Positions 17,693-25,886 of a stretch of DNA of 64,000 bases are shown here, one piece after another. Both the position numbers and the translations under genes were made by a program. The notes under the pieces are model-generated. The model was not told the DNA's origin. It made no database searches and saw only the letters and a list, made by a program, of their open reading frames with translations. The first letter of the stretch is position 1. Every line of letters begins with the position of its first letter. Source of the stretch: Enterovirga rhinocerotis (lineage in GTDB: Bacteria; Pseudomonadota; Alphaproteobacteria; Rhizobiales; Beijerinckiaceae); NCBI RefSeq assembly GCF_004363955.1, contig NZ_SNZR01000015.1, positions 62,001 through 126,000 on the forward strand, in the 5' to 3' direction.

Positions 17693-18588
17693 TGCGCATC
17701 GGCATCGACTGGGGCGGGACAAAGATCGAGGCCCAGGCCCTCGGCGAGGACGGCGCGATGCTCGGCCGGCACCGCGTGCCGACGCCGAAGGGCGACTACG
17801 AGGGCTGCGTGCGGGCCATCGTCGGCCTGGTCGCGGCGCTCGAGACCGAGACGGGGCGCAGGGGCACCGTCGGCATCGGCATCCCGGGCGCGCTCTCGCC
17901 CGTGACCGGCCTCGTCATGAACGCGAACTCGACCTGGAACATCGGACGCCCGCTCGACAAGGATATCGAGGCCGCGCTCGGCCGCGAGGTCAGGGTCGAG
18001 AACGACGCCAATTGCTTCGCCGTCTCGGAAGCCACCGATGGTGCGGGCGCGGGGTCCGAGATCGTCTGGGGCGTGATCCTCGGAACGGGCGCGGGCTCCG
18101 GCATCGCGATCCGGGGCAGGGCGGTCGGGGGGCGCAACCGCATCGCGGGCGAATGGGGGCACAATCCGCTCCCCTGGCCCCGCGACGACGAGCGGCCCGG
18201 CGCCCCGTGCTTCTGCGGCAAGCTCGGCTGCATCGAGACCTTCGTCTCCGGAACGGGGATCGAGCGGGACCACCGCGAGCGGACGGGGACGGCTCTCGCC
18301 GCGCCGGCCATCGCGGAGGCGATGCGGGCGGGGGACGATGAGGCGAAGCGAACCTACGATCTCTATCTCGACCGCCTCGCCCGCAGCCTCGCCCATGTCG
18401 TGAACATCCTCGATCCGGACGTGATCGTCCTCGGGGGAGGGATGTCGAACGTCGACGAACTCTATGCCGACCTGCCGGCGAAGATCGACGACTACACCTT
18501 CTCGGATGCCTTCGTGACGCCGGTCCTCAAGAACAGGCACGGCGATTCCTCCGGCGTGCGCGGGGCGGCTTGGCTCTGGAAGGAGTAG
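17689..18588 (+). CDS. ROK family sugar kinase (fructokinase/glucokinase-like)
   Basis: A 299-residue ATP-dependent hexose kinase of the ROK family. The phosphate loop is RIGIDWGGTKIEA, the catalytic Asp lies in ENDANCFA, and the zinc site of ROK kinases is present (HNPLPWP with CFCGKLGCIETF). LGTGAGSGIAI is the second phosphate motif. E. coli Mak and similar fructokinases share this layout. No DNA-binding HTH is present, so it is an enzyme rather than a ROK repressor. It starts inside the stop codon of the phosphatase gene (ATGATG; 17692 is an alternative start). Confidence 0.9.
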   Translation: MMRIGIDWGGTKIEAQALGEDGAMLGRHRVPTPKGDYEGCVRAIVGLVAALETETGRRGTVGIGIPGALSPVTGLVMNANSTWNIGRPLDKDIEAALGREVRVENDANCFAVSEATDGAGAGSEIVWGVILGTGAGSGIAIRGRAVGGRNRIAGEWGHNPLPWPRDDERPGAPCFCGKLGCIETFVSGTGIERDHRERTGTALAAPAIAEAMRAGDDEAKRTYDLYLDRLARSLAHVVNILDPDVIVLGGGMSNVDELYADLPAKIDDYTFSDAFVTPVLKNRHGDSSGVRGAAWLWKE

Positions 18589-18637
18589 CGCCGCCGGCGA
18601 GACCGCCCTACGGAACCTCTCCGCGGGGCACGCCTTG

Positions 18638-19531
18638 ATGATTCGCAATCTGCTTCTCGTCGCGTCACTGGGGCTCTGCTGGGGCTTCAACTGGGTCGCG
18701 GTGAAGCTCGCCCTCGCCGAAATCCCGCCCTGGACGCTGCGAGCCGTCGGCTTCTCGCTCGCGACCGCGATCATGTTCGGCGTGCTTTTCGCGACGGGCA
18801 CCTCGCCGCGCGTGCCGCGCCGGCACTGGTTCCGGCTCGCGATCGTCGGCGTGCTGTCCATTGCCGCCTACAACATCTTCAGCGCCTTCGCGCAGTTGAC
18901 CGCCACCACGAGCCGGGCGGCCGTGCTGTCCTACATGATGCCGATCTGGGCCGTGATCTTCGCCCGGATCGTGCTCGGCGAGCCGTTCGACCGGCGCCGG
19001 CAGATCGGCCTCGCCCTCGGAGGGGCGGGCTTGATCGCCCTCGGCCTTCCGCTGCTGCGATCGGGGGAACTCTCCATCGGGCTCCTCTTCGCCATCCTGT
19101 CGGGCGTCTTCTGGGCGATGGGGAGCGTCGTCCTGAAACGCTGGCCCGTCGATGCTTCGGCGCCGGTGATCACTACCTGGCAACTCGGTCTCGCTGCGAT
19201 CCTGACCGGCATCGGGATGCTGATCTTCGAAGGGGTGCCGACGGCGCTGCCGCAACTCCCATCGACCTGGGCGGGGCTCGCCTACAACGTGCTGATCGGC
19301 CAGGCGTTGGCATCGACCCTGTGGTTCGTGATCCTCGGCCGCATGCCGGCCGGCATCGCCACCATCGGCTCGCTCCTGGTCCCCGGAGTTGGGGTCATCG
19401 GGGCGACGCTGATCCTCGGCGAGAGGCCGACGATGTGGGATTGGCTGGGGCTCCTCCTGATCGTGGCCGCGGCGGCTTCGGTGCTTCTCGCCCGGCCCGT
19501 CGTTCCGCCCGCCGCCGGGAAGCCGGCCTGA
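18638..19531 (+). CDS. EamA/DMT superfamily transporter
   Basis: An inner-membrane protein of 297 residues with ten predicted hydrophobic segments arranged as two EamA repeats (WGFNWVAVKLALAEIPPWTLRA opens the first, LFAILSGVFWAMGSVVLKRW the second). Such drug/metabolite transporters export amino acids, metabolites or nucleotides; the substrate is not predictable. The start is set at the ATG at 18638; a TTG lies one codon upstream. It stands 49 nt after the ROK kinase gene and may be part of that transcript. Confidence 0.88.
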   Translation: MIRNLLLVASLGLCWGFNWVAVKLALAEIPPWTLRAVGFSLATAIMFGVLFATGTSPRVPRRHWFRLAIVGVLSIAAYNIFSAFAQLTATTSRAAVLSYMMPIWAVIFARIVLGEPFDRRRQIGLALGGAGLIALGLPLLRSGELSIGLLFAILSGVFWAMGSVVLKRWPVDASAPVITTWQLGLAAILTGIGMLIFEGVPTALPQLPSTWAGLAYNVLIGQALASTLWFVILGRMPAGIATIGSLLVPGVGVIGATLILGERPTMWDWLGLLLIVAAAASVLLARPVVPPAAGKPA

Positions 19532-19683
19532 CGCCCCGACATCAAGCGGCCGGACGAACAGGTGCTGGTGCACCTATCCATTCCGGAAACTGATGGGTGG
19601 GATGACGGAACTGCGTTTGGCAGCGTCCCCGGCGGCGGTTACAGCTCTTGCGGAATAGAACAGATTTCTCTCCGGAGGCCGGA

Positions 19684-20919
19684 ATGGAAACGCGTGCGAC
19701 GAGGCGTATCGGTCCGGAGTGGATCGTCTTCGCCGGCTGTGCCATCGCGCTGATCGGCTTCGGCCCCCGTGCCTCGTCGGGCCTGTTCCAGCTCCCGATG
19801 ATCCAGACCTATGGCTGGGGGCGCGACACCTTCGGCCTGGCGATCGCGATCCAGAACCTGCTGTGGGGGATCGGCTCGCCCTTCGCCGGCGCGATGGCCG
19901 ACCGGTATGGCGTGACCCGCGTCCTCTGGGTCGGAGCGGTGCTCTATGCTGCCGGCCTCGCGGTGATGGCCTATGCGACGACGCCCGGGATGCTCCATCT
20001 CGGCGCCGGCGTCCTGATCGGCTTCGGTCTGTCGGCCGCCTCCTTCAACCTCGTTCTCGGCGCCTTCGGCAAGCTTCTGCCGGACAGCTGGCGTCCGATG
20101 GCTTTCGGCGCCGGCACGGCGGCGGGCTCCTTCGGCCAGTTCTTCTACCCGCCGATCGGCAACATCCTGATCGACAATTTCGGCTGGCAGGACGCCCTGC
20201 TGGTCTTCGGCGCCAGCGTCCTTCTCATCATGCCCCTCGCGGTCATGCTCGGCACGCGGCCCGGCCCGAACAAGACGGCGATGGCCGGACCGACCCCCGC
20301 GCCGGACCAGACGATCGCTCAGGCCCTGCGCGAAGCCTTCCGCCATCCGAGCTTCATCTTCCTGACGCTCGGCTTCTTCACCTGCGGCTTCCAGCTCGCC
20401 TTCGTCACCGTCCACCTTCCGGCCTATCTCAAGGATGCGGGCCTTCCGGCCTCGATCGGCGGCTGGACGCTCGCGGTGATCGGCCTCGCCAATGCCGTCG
20501 GCTCGCTCAGTGCGGGCTGGCTATCGACCCGGATACCCAAGCGGCAGCTTCTCGCGGGGATCTATTTCTCGCGCGGCATCGTGATCGCCGCCTTCATCAT
20601 GGTCCCGCCGACGCCGCTGACCTGCATCCTCTTCGGCCTGTTCATGGGCCTGCTGTGGCTCTCGACCGTGCCGCCGACCTCAGCGCTCGTGATGCTGATG
20701 TTCGGCACGAAATACATGGCGATGCTGTACGGCTTCGTCTTCCTGTCGCATCAGGTCGGCGGCTTCCTCGGCGTCTGGCTGGCGGGCCTGCTCTACGAGA
20801 TGCGGGGCAGCTACGATGTCGTCTGGTGGCTGTCGGTCGCGCTCAGCTTCCTGTCGGCGCTGATCAACCTGCCGATCCGCGAGCAGCCGGTGACGCGGCC
20901 GGAGCTTGCCCCGGCCTGA
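19684..20919 (+). CDS. MFS transporter
   Basis: A 12-segment major facilitator of 411 residues. The loop 2-3 motif is GAMADRYGVTRVL and the corresponding second-half motif is GWLSTRIPKRQLL. The opening GPRASSGLFQLPM and the overall pattern resemble the oxalate/formate antiporter and monocarboxylate-type group (OFA), but substrate is uncertain. GGAGG lies 5 nt before the ATG. It converges with the amidohydrolase gene, so it need not belong to that locus. Confidence 0.88.
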   Translation: METRATRRIGPEWIVFAGCAIALIGFGPRASSGLFQLPMIQTYGWGRDTFGLAIAIQNLLWGIGSPFAGAMADRYGVTRVLWVGAVLYAAGLAVMAYATTPGMLHLGAGVLIGFGLSAASFNLVLGAFGKLLPDSWRPMAFGAGTAAGSFGQFFYPPIGNILIDNFGWQDALLVFGASVLLIMPLAVMLGTRPGPNKTAMAGPTPAPDQTIAQALREAFRHPSFIFLTLGFFTCGFQLAFVTVHLPAYLKDAGLPASIGGWTLAVIGLANAVGSLSAGWLSTRIPKRQLLAGIYFSRGIVIAAFIMVPPTPLTCILFGLFMGLLWLSTVPPTSALVMLMFGTKYMAMLYGFVFLSHQVGGFLGVWLAGLLYEMRGSYDVVWWLSVALSFLSALINLPIREQPVTRPELAPA

Positions 20920-20959
20920 CCGGATGTCGGTCTCGGGTGGCTCCGGTCTCGGGGCTGCG

Positions 20960-22183
20960 TCAGGCCTCGCGCAGGAGGCGCGGGGCCGGACGCTCGAAGG
21001 TGCGCCGCCCAGCCTTCAGGCCGAACAGGGGCGGCGCGAGGGTCGCCACGGCCTCGGCGGGTGAACTCGCGTCGAGCACGACCATGTCGGCCGCATGGCC
21101 CGGGGCGATGCCGTATCCGTCGAGCCGCATGAGCCGCGCCGAGGACCCCGTGACCAGATCGAGGCAGGTCGCGAGATCCGTCTCGTCCGAGACCTGCGCC
21201 ACATTCGCATAGAGATTGGCCATGCGGATCAAGGAGCAGTCGCCGTAGGGCGTGAACGGGTTGAGGACGTTGTTCGTGGAGATCGAGCAGGTGACGCCCA
21301 TCGCCGCCAATCGGTGCGCATGGGCGACGCCGCGCGGCACGTCGCGGTCATGGTCCCGGCCGGTCAGGAACAGATCCGTCGCCGGGAGCACCGTCACGGC
21401 GACGCCCGCCTCGCGAAGTCGCTTCGCGGCGGATGCGAACGCCTCCGGGGCCATGGCCGAGAGCTTGGTCACATGGCCGATCGCCACACGGCCCTGCCAG
21501 CCCGTCGCCTCGGCCATCCGGCAGACCTCGAAGAGCGAGGCGTCGGCCGGGTCGAGGTCGAAATCGAGATGGAAATCGATATCGACGTCGAACCGGCGCG
21601 CGAGCGCGAAGATGCGGGCGATCTGCCCGTTTCGATCCTTGTCGACATAGGGCACGCCGCCGACGAGATCGGCGCCTTCCAGCAGCGCCGCCTCCAGCAC
21701 CTCCTCGCAGCCCGGATCGTCGAGAAGCCCCTCCTGCGGAAAGGCGCAGAGCTCGAGATCGACCGCCCAGGCGTAATCGGCCTTGAGGCGCTTCAGGGCG
21801 CGGAAGCTCGTCAGCCCGATGCGTGGGTCCACCTCCACATGGGTGCGGATCCGCGTCGTCCCCTGGAGGATGGCCCGCTCGAGGGCGCGCGATGCCCGCT
21901 CGTAGACGTCGTCCTCGGTGAAGCCGCGCTTTGCGCCCGCGACGGCCGCGATCGCCTCCTGGACGTTGGAGCCGCAGGCGCAGCGCCCGAACAGGCAGGC
22001 CTTGTCGAGATGGAGATGCGTCTCGACGAGGCCCGGCACGACCAGCCGTCCGCCGAGATCCTCGCCCGGCATGGCCGCCTCGATCGCGGGCTCGACCGCA
22101 ACGAACCGCCCGTGCCGGATGCCGAGATCCACGGCCTCGCCACGGCCGGGAAGCCGGGCATTCCGGAACAGGTGGTCGAACAT
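20960..22183 (-). CDS. cytosine deaminase-like amidohydrolase
   Basis: A metal-dependent hydrolase of the amidohydrolase superfamily, 407 residues, closest in layout to CodA/N-isopropylammelide hydrolases. Metal ligands are His56 and His58 (ETHLHLDKA), with later histidines in DIDFHLDFDLDP and GHVTKLSA. At the usual metal Asp it has STNNVLNPFTPYGDCSL, in which the Asp of CodA is replaced by Asn. It should hydrolyse a C-N bond in a pyrimidine, triazine or related ring compound, probably releasing ammonia or an amine. The start is the ATG at 22183, which overlaps the stop of the upstream NTF2-like gene (ATGA), so the two are translationally coupled. Confidence 0.85.
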   Translation of the reverse strand: MFDHLFRNARLPGRGEAVDLGIRHGRFVAVEPAIEAAMPGEDLGGRLVVPGLVETHLHLDKACLFGRCACGSNVQEAIAAVAGAKRGFTEDDVYERASRALERAILQGTTRIRTHVEVDPRIGLTSFRALKRLKADYAWAVDLELCAFPQEGLLDDPGCEEVLEAALLEGADLVGGVPYVDKDRNGQIARIFALARRFDVDIDFHLDFDLDPADASLFEVCRMAEATGWQGRVAIGHVTKLSAMAPEAFASAAKRLREAGVAVTVLPATDLFLTGRDHDRDVPRGVAHAHRLAAMGVTCSISTNNVLNPFTPYGDCSLIRMANLYANVAQVSDETDLATCLDLVTGSSARLMRLDGYGIAPGHAADMVVLDASSPAEAVATLAPPLFGLKAGRRTFERPAPRLLREA

Positions 22184-22605
22184 CAGGCGCCCTGCCGTGT
22201 GAGGATGCGCTCGGCGCTGTCGTTCCACACCTCCTGCGTGACGATGACGCCGCCCCGGATGACGAAGCGGTCGACGTAGCGGTTGCCCTCGAATGGCGTT
22301 CCGTCCGGCCATTCGCCGTAGAGCGTGCCGAGATTGTACACGATCGCTTCGTCGGGGCCGACGACGACATCGTTCCTGTCGATCTTCTTCTTCACCCAGC
22401 GATAGCGCCCCGCATTGAAGGAGGTCGCCTCCCGCGGATGCGAGAAGACCCGTCCGCCGGTGAAGACGATGCGCACATCCGGCGCCATGAACGTCGCTGC
22501 GAGTTCGGGGTCGGGCCGCATCGACGCTTCGAGAAAGGCGTCCACGATCCGCTCGGCCTCGGCGTGCGACGGAGCCGAGGGATGGCTGGCGGCGGTGAGA
22601 GACAT
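22183..22605 (-). CDS. NTF2-like (SnoaL-type) protein
   Basis: A 140-residue protein with the cone-shaped NTF2 fold: an N-terminal helix (AEAERIVDAFLEASMRPD), PDVRIVFTGGRVF, and beta strands ending in DRFVIRGGVIVTQEVWNDSAE. Members bind small hydrophobic ligands and some isomerise or hydrolyse them. Coupling to the downstream amidohydrolase suggests it acts on the same substrate or product. The ATG at 22605 follows an AGGGG-like site; upstream in-frame sequence runs through the putative operators and is not coding. Confidence 0.78.
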   Translation of the reverse strand: MSLTAASHPSAPSHAEAERIVDAFLEASMRPDPELAATFMAPDVRIVFTGGRVFSHPREATSFNAGRYRWVKKKIDRNDVVVGPDEAIVYNLGTLYGEWPDGTPFEGNRYVDRFVIRGGVIVTQEVWNDSAERILTRQGA

Positions 22606-22653
22606 GGGGACCCCTGATTTCCGAACGCTTCCTCTACGACGAGGTGCCGCAAT

Positions 22654-22665
22654 ATTGTATACTAT
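22654..22665. promoter_or_regulatory. putative FadR-type GntR operator (GTATAC site 1)
   Basis: ATTGTATACTAT is a near-perfect palindrome centred on GTATAC (22657-22662). It fits the GTM-N(0-1)-KAC consensus known for the FadR subfamily of GntR regulators. It lies about 50 nt upstream of the NTF2-like gene start, in a short AT-rich patch. The FCD-type GntR gene at 27387 is the obvious candidate regulator. Confidence 0.5.
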
Positions 22666-22828
22666 TTTGTGGGCAGCATTTGCCCGCCTTTTAGGCGCTG
22701 GCCATTCGCGTCTTCCGTATGCGCCCATTCGCTAGCTCTCAGGCGCTCGGCGGTAGTCTGCACGAGAGGGGAGGCTCCGACCGGGCGAGACCCTTCCTAT
22801 GACGGCGGCTCGGCCGCCTCGTCCCTCC

Positions 22829-22842
22829 AATCGTATACACTG
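22829..22842. promoter_or_regulatory. putative FadR-type GntR operator (GTATAC site 2)
   Basis: AATCGTATACACTG contains the second GTATAC core (22833-22838), 31 nt before the ABC ATPase start and 170 nt after site 1. Together the two sites flank the divergent promoter region. At this GC content a GTATAC hexamer is expected only about once per 16 kb, so two in 200 nt is notable. Confidence 0.45.
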
Positions 22843-22868
22843 GCACGGAATCTGCTGCGCTTCGGGCG

Positions 22869-23729
22869 ATGAATGCGTTCGCTCCAGCCCCTCCGCCCGA
22901 TGCGGCCACCGCCGCGATGTCCGGCCGCAAGGCCATCGAACTCGAATCCGTGGGCGTCACCTTCGGAAGCGGGGCCGATGCGGTTCCGGCCCTCTCGCCC
23001 ACCACGATGGATATCGGAGAGGGCGAGTTCGTGGCCTTGGTCGGGCCGTCCGGTTGCGGCAAGTCGACGATCCTCAAGCTCGTCGCCGGCCTGGTCGCGC
23101 CGACGACCGGCGTGGTCGTCGTCGGCGGACGCGAGGCGTCCGCCAAGGCGCAGCGGATCGGGATGGCGTTCCAGAACCCGACGATGCTGCCGTGGCTGAC
23201 GGTCGAGAAGAACGTCATGCTGCCGCTGAAGATCGTGCAGCCCTACCGGGCCGAATTCCGCGCCAAGCGCAAAGGCGAGTTCCGGGACAAGGTCCACGCG
23301 CTGCTCGGCGAGGTCGGCCTGCGCGATTTCGCGAATGCCTATCCGTGGCAGCTCTCGGGCGGGATGCTGCAGCGGGCCAATCTCTGCCGCGCGCTCGTGC
23401 ACGAGCCCCGCATCCTGCTGCTCGACGAGCCCTTCGGAGCGCTCGACCAGTTCACGCGCGAGGAGCTCTGGGCTGCGCTCCAGTCCCTCTGGATGGCGCA
23501 CCGGCCGACCGTCCTTCTCGTCACGCACGATCTGCGGGAGGCGGGATATCTCGCCAGCCGCATCTGCGTGATGAGCGCGAGGCCGGGGCGCATCCTCGAC
23601 GACAGCCCGGTGGACAGCGCGCGTCCGCGCACCCTCGCCTCGACCTACGAACCCGATTTCGCGGCCCGCACCCAGCGGCTGCGCGACCTGATCGTCGGCG
23701 CGCAGCGCCACGTGGCGGAGGTGCATTGA
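22869..23729 (+). CDS. ABC transporter ATP-binding protein (nitrate/taurine/pyrimidine type)
   Basis: The cytoplasmic ATPase of an importer, 286 residues. Walker A is GPSGCGKST, the signature region is LSGGMLQRANLCRAL, Walker B is ILLLDEPFGALD and the switch His is in THDLREA. The FGALDQFTREELW segment is characteristic of SsuB/TauB/NrtD/ThiZ-like ATPases. It heads a permease, solute-binding protein and amidohydrolase unit transcribed rightward. The ATG at 22869 gives a short extra N-terminal tail rich in Pro/Ala; a later ATG (MSGRKAIELE) at 22917 is possible. Confidence 0.92.
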   Translation: MNAFAPAPPPDAATAAMSGRKAIELESVGVTFGSGADAVPALSPTTMDIGEGEFVALVGPSGCGKSTILKLVAGLVAPTTGVVVVGGREASAKAQRIGMAFQNPTMLPWLTVEKNVMLPLKIVQPYRAEFRAKRKGEFRDKVHALLGEVGLRDFANAYPWQLSGGMLQRANLCRALVHEPRILLLDEPFGALDQFTREELWAALQSLWMAHRPTVLLVTHDLREAGYLASRICVMSARPGRILDDSPVDSARPRTLASTYEPDFAARTQRLRDLIVGAQRHVAEVH

Positions 23730-23730
23730 G

Positions 23731-24501
23731 ATGAGCGCGACGCTCCGACGCCGCAGTCTTTCGATCGGGCTCATCCTCGCCTTCTTCGGCGTGTGGGAGG
23801 TCCTCTGCATCGCGCTGAACGTCTCGGACCTCGTCCTGCCGCGGCCGAGCGAGATCTTCACCGTCCTCTGGCAGCGTGCGCCGCAGCTCTGGCCCCACAT
23901 GCTGCAGACGCTCGGCACGACCCTGCTCGGCTTCGTGCTGGGGGTCGCGACGGGCGTCGTCCTCGGCGCGATCGTCGGCTCGTCGCGCCTCGCCTACGAC
24001 ACCGCCTATCCGCTCCTGATCGGATTCTCCTCGATCCCGAAGGTCGCGGTGGTGCCGATCTTCGTTCTCTGGTTCGGTTCGGGCACGGTCCCCGCGGTCC
24101 TCACCTCGCTCGTGATCTGCTTCTTCCCGATCGTCGTGAACATCGCGACGGGACTCGCGACGACCGAGCCGGAGCTCGAGGACGTGCTGAAGGCGCTCGG
24201 CGCCTCGAAATTCGACATCCTGTGGAATGTCGGGCTGCCGCGCACGATGCCGTTCTTCTTCGCCTCGCTGAAGGTCGCGATCACCTACGCCTTCGTCGGC
24301 ACGGTGCTGTCGGAGACCGTCGCCTCGAACCGGGGCATCGGCAACGTGATGATCTCGGCCTCCTCGAACTTCAACGTGCCTCTCGCCTTCGCCGGCCTCT
24401 TCATCCTCGCCGGCCTCGGCATCGCCCTCTACGCGATCTTCTCCCTCATCGAGCGCCAGGTCACGGGCTGGGCGACGCGCAAGCGGGAGATCGCGGTGTG
24501 A
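23731..24501 (+). CDS. ABC transporter permease (SsuC/TauC/ThiX type)
   Basis: An inner-membrane permease of 256 residues with about six transmembrane helices. The EAA loop that docks on the ATPase is KALGASKFDILWNVGLPRTM. The ATG follows the ATPase stop by one base, so the two are tightly coupled. The single permease gene fits the homodimeric architecture of this importer family. Confidence 0.92.
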   Translation: MSATLRRRSLSIGLILAFFGVWEVLCIALNVSDLVLPRPSEIFTVLWQRAPQLWPHMLQTLGTTLLGFVLGVATGVVLGAIVGSSRLAYDTAYPLLIGFSSIPKVAVVPIFVLWFGSGTVPAVLTSLVICFFPIVVNIATGLATTEPELEDVLKALGASKFDILWNVGLPRTMPFFFASLKVAITYAFVGTVLSETVASNRGIGNVMISASSNFNVPLAFAGLFILAGLGIALYAIFSLIERQVTGWATRKREIAV

Positions 24502-24523
24502 CGAGGTCCCGTTCCATACGCGT

Positions 24524-24627
24524 CCTCATGCTGAGGTGCCGGCCGGCAGGCCGGCCTCGAAGCACGCACCAGTGCCGTGCGTCCTTCGAGACCCCCGGGT
24601 CGAGCCCGGGTGCACCTCGGGATGAGG
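24524..24627. repeat. dispersed palindromic repeat (CCTCATG...GATGAGG type)
   Basis: The 104-nt element opens with CCTCATGCTGAGGTGC and closes with the imperfect inverse GCACCTCGGGATGAGG. Inside are further nested palindromes (GCCGGCCGGC; GCACGCACCAGTGCCGTGC; CCCGGGTCGAGCCCGGG). RNA from either strand would fold into one long branched hairpin. Closely similar intergenic elements are widespread in Bradyrhizobium and Methylobacterium relatives. Here it separates the permease gene from the solute-binding protein gene of the same operon and could stabilise or attenuate the message between them. Confidence 0.7.
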
Positions 24628-24664
24628 AACGCTGAGTTTCGACCAAACCAGAAGGAGTCATCGC

Positions 24665-25687
24665 ATGCTCAGACGATCCGTTCTCTCTCTCGCGCTCTGC
24701 CTCGCGGCGGTGCCCGCCTTCGCACAGCAGACCACGATCAAGTTCACGCTCGGCTGGAAGACGCAGGGCTCGGACGCCTTCCTCTTCGTCGCGCGCGACA
24801 AGGGCTACTTCAAGGAAGAAGGGCTGAACGTCGTCATCGACCAGGGCGAAGGCTCCGGCGCGACGGTCACGCGCATCATGTCCGGCGCCTACGATGCCGG
24901 CTTCGGAGACATGAACGCGATCATCCAGAACGCCTCGACCAGGAAGGGTGAGGCGCCGGTGATGGTCTATCAGATCTGGAACCAGCCACCCTTCGCCTTC
25001 TCGTCGAAGAAGACGACCGGCATCACCTCGCCGAAGGACCTCGAGGGCAAGAAGCTGGGCGGTTCGCAGGGCACGCCGACCGTGCGGATGCTGCCGGTCT
25101 TCGCCAAGGCGAACAAGCTCGACATGGCCAAGCTCAACCTCATCAACATGGCCCCGAACCTCCAGGAGCCCTTGCTGATCAAGGGTGAGATCGACGCCGC
25201 CGTCGTCTTCAACATCACGAGCTACTTCAACCTGATCCTGAACCGCCAGGATCCCGAGAAGGACTACAACTGGCTGTCCTTCGGCGATTATGGGCTCGAC
25301 CTCTATTCCAACGGCATCATGGTCTCGCAGAAGCTGCTCAAGGAGAACCCGAAGGCGGTCTCGGGCCTCGTGAGGGCCATCAACAAGGCGATGATCGACG
25401 TCGCCAAGGACCAGGATGTCGGCATGAAGGCGGTGGTGAACTTCGACAACCTCGTCAACGAGCCGGTCGAGAAGCGCCGCCTGCAATTCTCCTTCGAGAA
25501 GCTCATCGTCTCGCCCGAGATGAACGAGATCGGCGTCGGCGACCTCAAGGACGATCGCCTGAAGAAGTCGATCGGCCTCGTCGCCGAGGGCTACGGCCTC
25601 ACCCGCCTGCCCGAGCCGTCCGAAGTCTTCGACCGCTCCTTCCTGCCTCCCAAGGCCGAGCGCGCGCTCGTCTATACGAAGAAGTAG
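24665..25687 (+). CDS. ABC transporter substrate-binding protein (NMT1/THI5-like)
   Basis: A periplasmic receptor of 340 residues with a signal peptide (MLRRSVLSLALCLAAVPAFAQ). The mature start IKFTLGWKTQGSDAFLFVARDKGYFKEEGL is the pattern of the NMT1/SsuA superfamily, whose members bind sulfonates, nitrate, pyrimidine precursors or aromatic amides. It pairs with the ATPase and permease just upstream. A good GAAGGAG site precedes the ATG. The flanking amidohydrolases make a nitrogen-containing ring or amide substrate most likely, by inference. Confidence 0.92.
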   Translation: MLRRSVLSLALCLAAVPAFAQQTTIKFTLGWKTQGSDAFLFVARDKGYFKEEGLNVVIDQGEGSGATVTRIMSGAYDAGFGDMNAIIQNASTRKGEAPVMVYQIWNQPPFAFSSKKTTGITSPKDLEGKKLGGSQGTPTVRMLPVFAKANKLDMAKLNLINMAPNLQEPLLIKGEIDAAVVFNITSYFNLILNRQDPEKDYNWLSFGDYGLDLYSNGIMVSQKLLKENPKAVSGLVRAINKAMIDVAKDQDVGMKAVVNFDNLVNEPVEKRRLQFSFEKLIVSPEMNEIGVGDLKDDRLKKSIGLVAEGYGLTRLPEPSEVFDRSFLPPKAERALVYTKK

Positions 25688-25713
25688 GGCGTCCAGGGCT
25701 TGGTCCCACATTG

Positions 25714-25839
25714 ATCCCTCCCCTTCAGGGGAGGGCGAGTCGGCGTCAGCCGACCGGGGTGGGGTGCTGCGACGCCCGGGATGTCCCCACCCCGGTTCGA
25801 ACCTATGGTTCGACTCGACCCTCCCCTCCGGGGAGGGAT
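25714..25839. repeat. dispersed palindromic repeat (ATCCCTCCCC...GGGAGGGAT type)
   Basis: An inverted-repeat element of about 126 nt that starts ATCCCTCCCCTTCAGGGG and ends CCCCTCCGGGGAGGGAT. It contains an inner pair CGGGGTGGGG/CCCCACCCCGG. It is of a different type from the repeats at 6001 and 24524 but has the same intergenic placement, here between the solute-binding protein and amidohydrolase genes. It would form a strong hairpin and may reduce expression of the downstream gene. Confidence 0.65.
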
Positions 25840-25886
25840 CGGGCCGCGACCACGCGGAAGCGATCCGGAATCCGGGACGAACAAGC

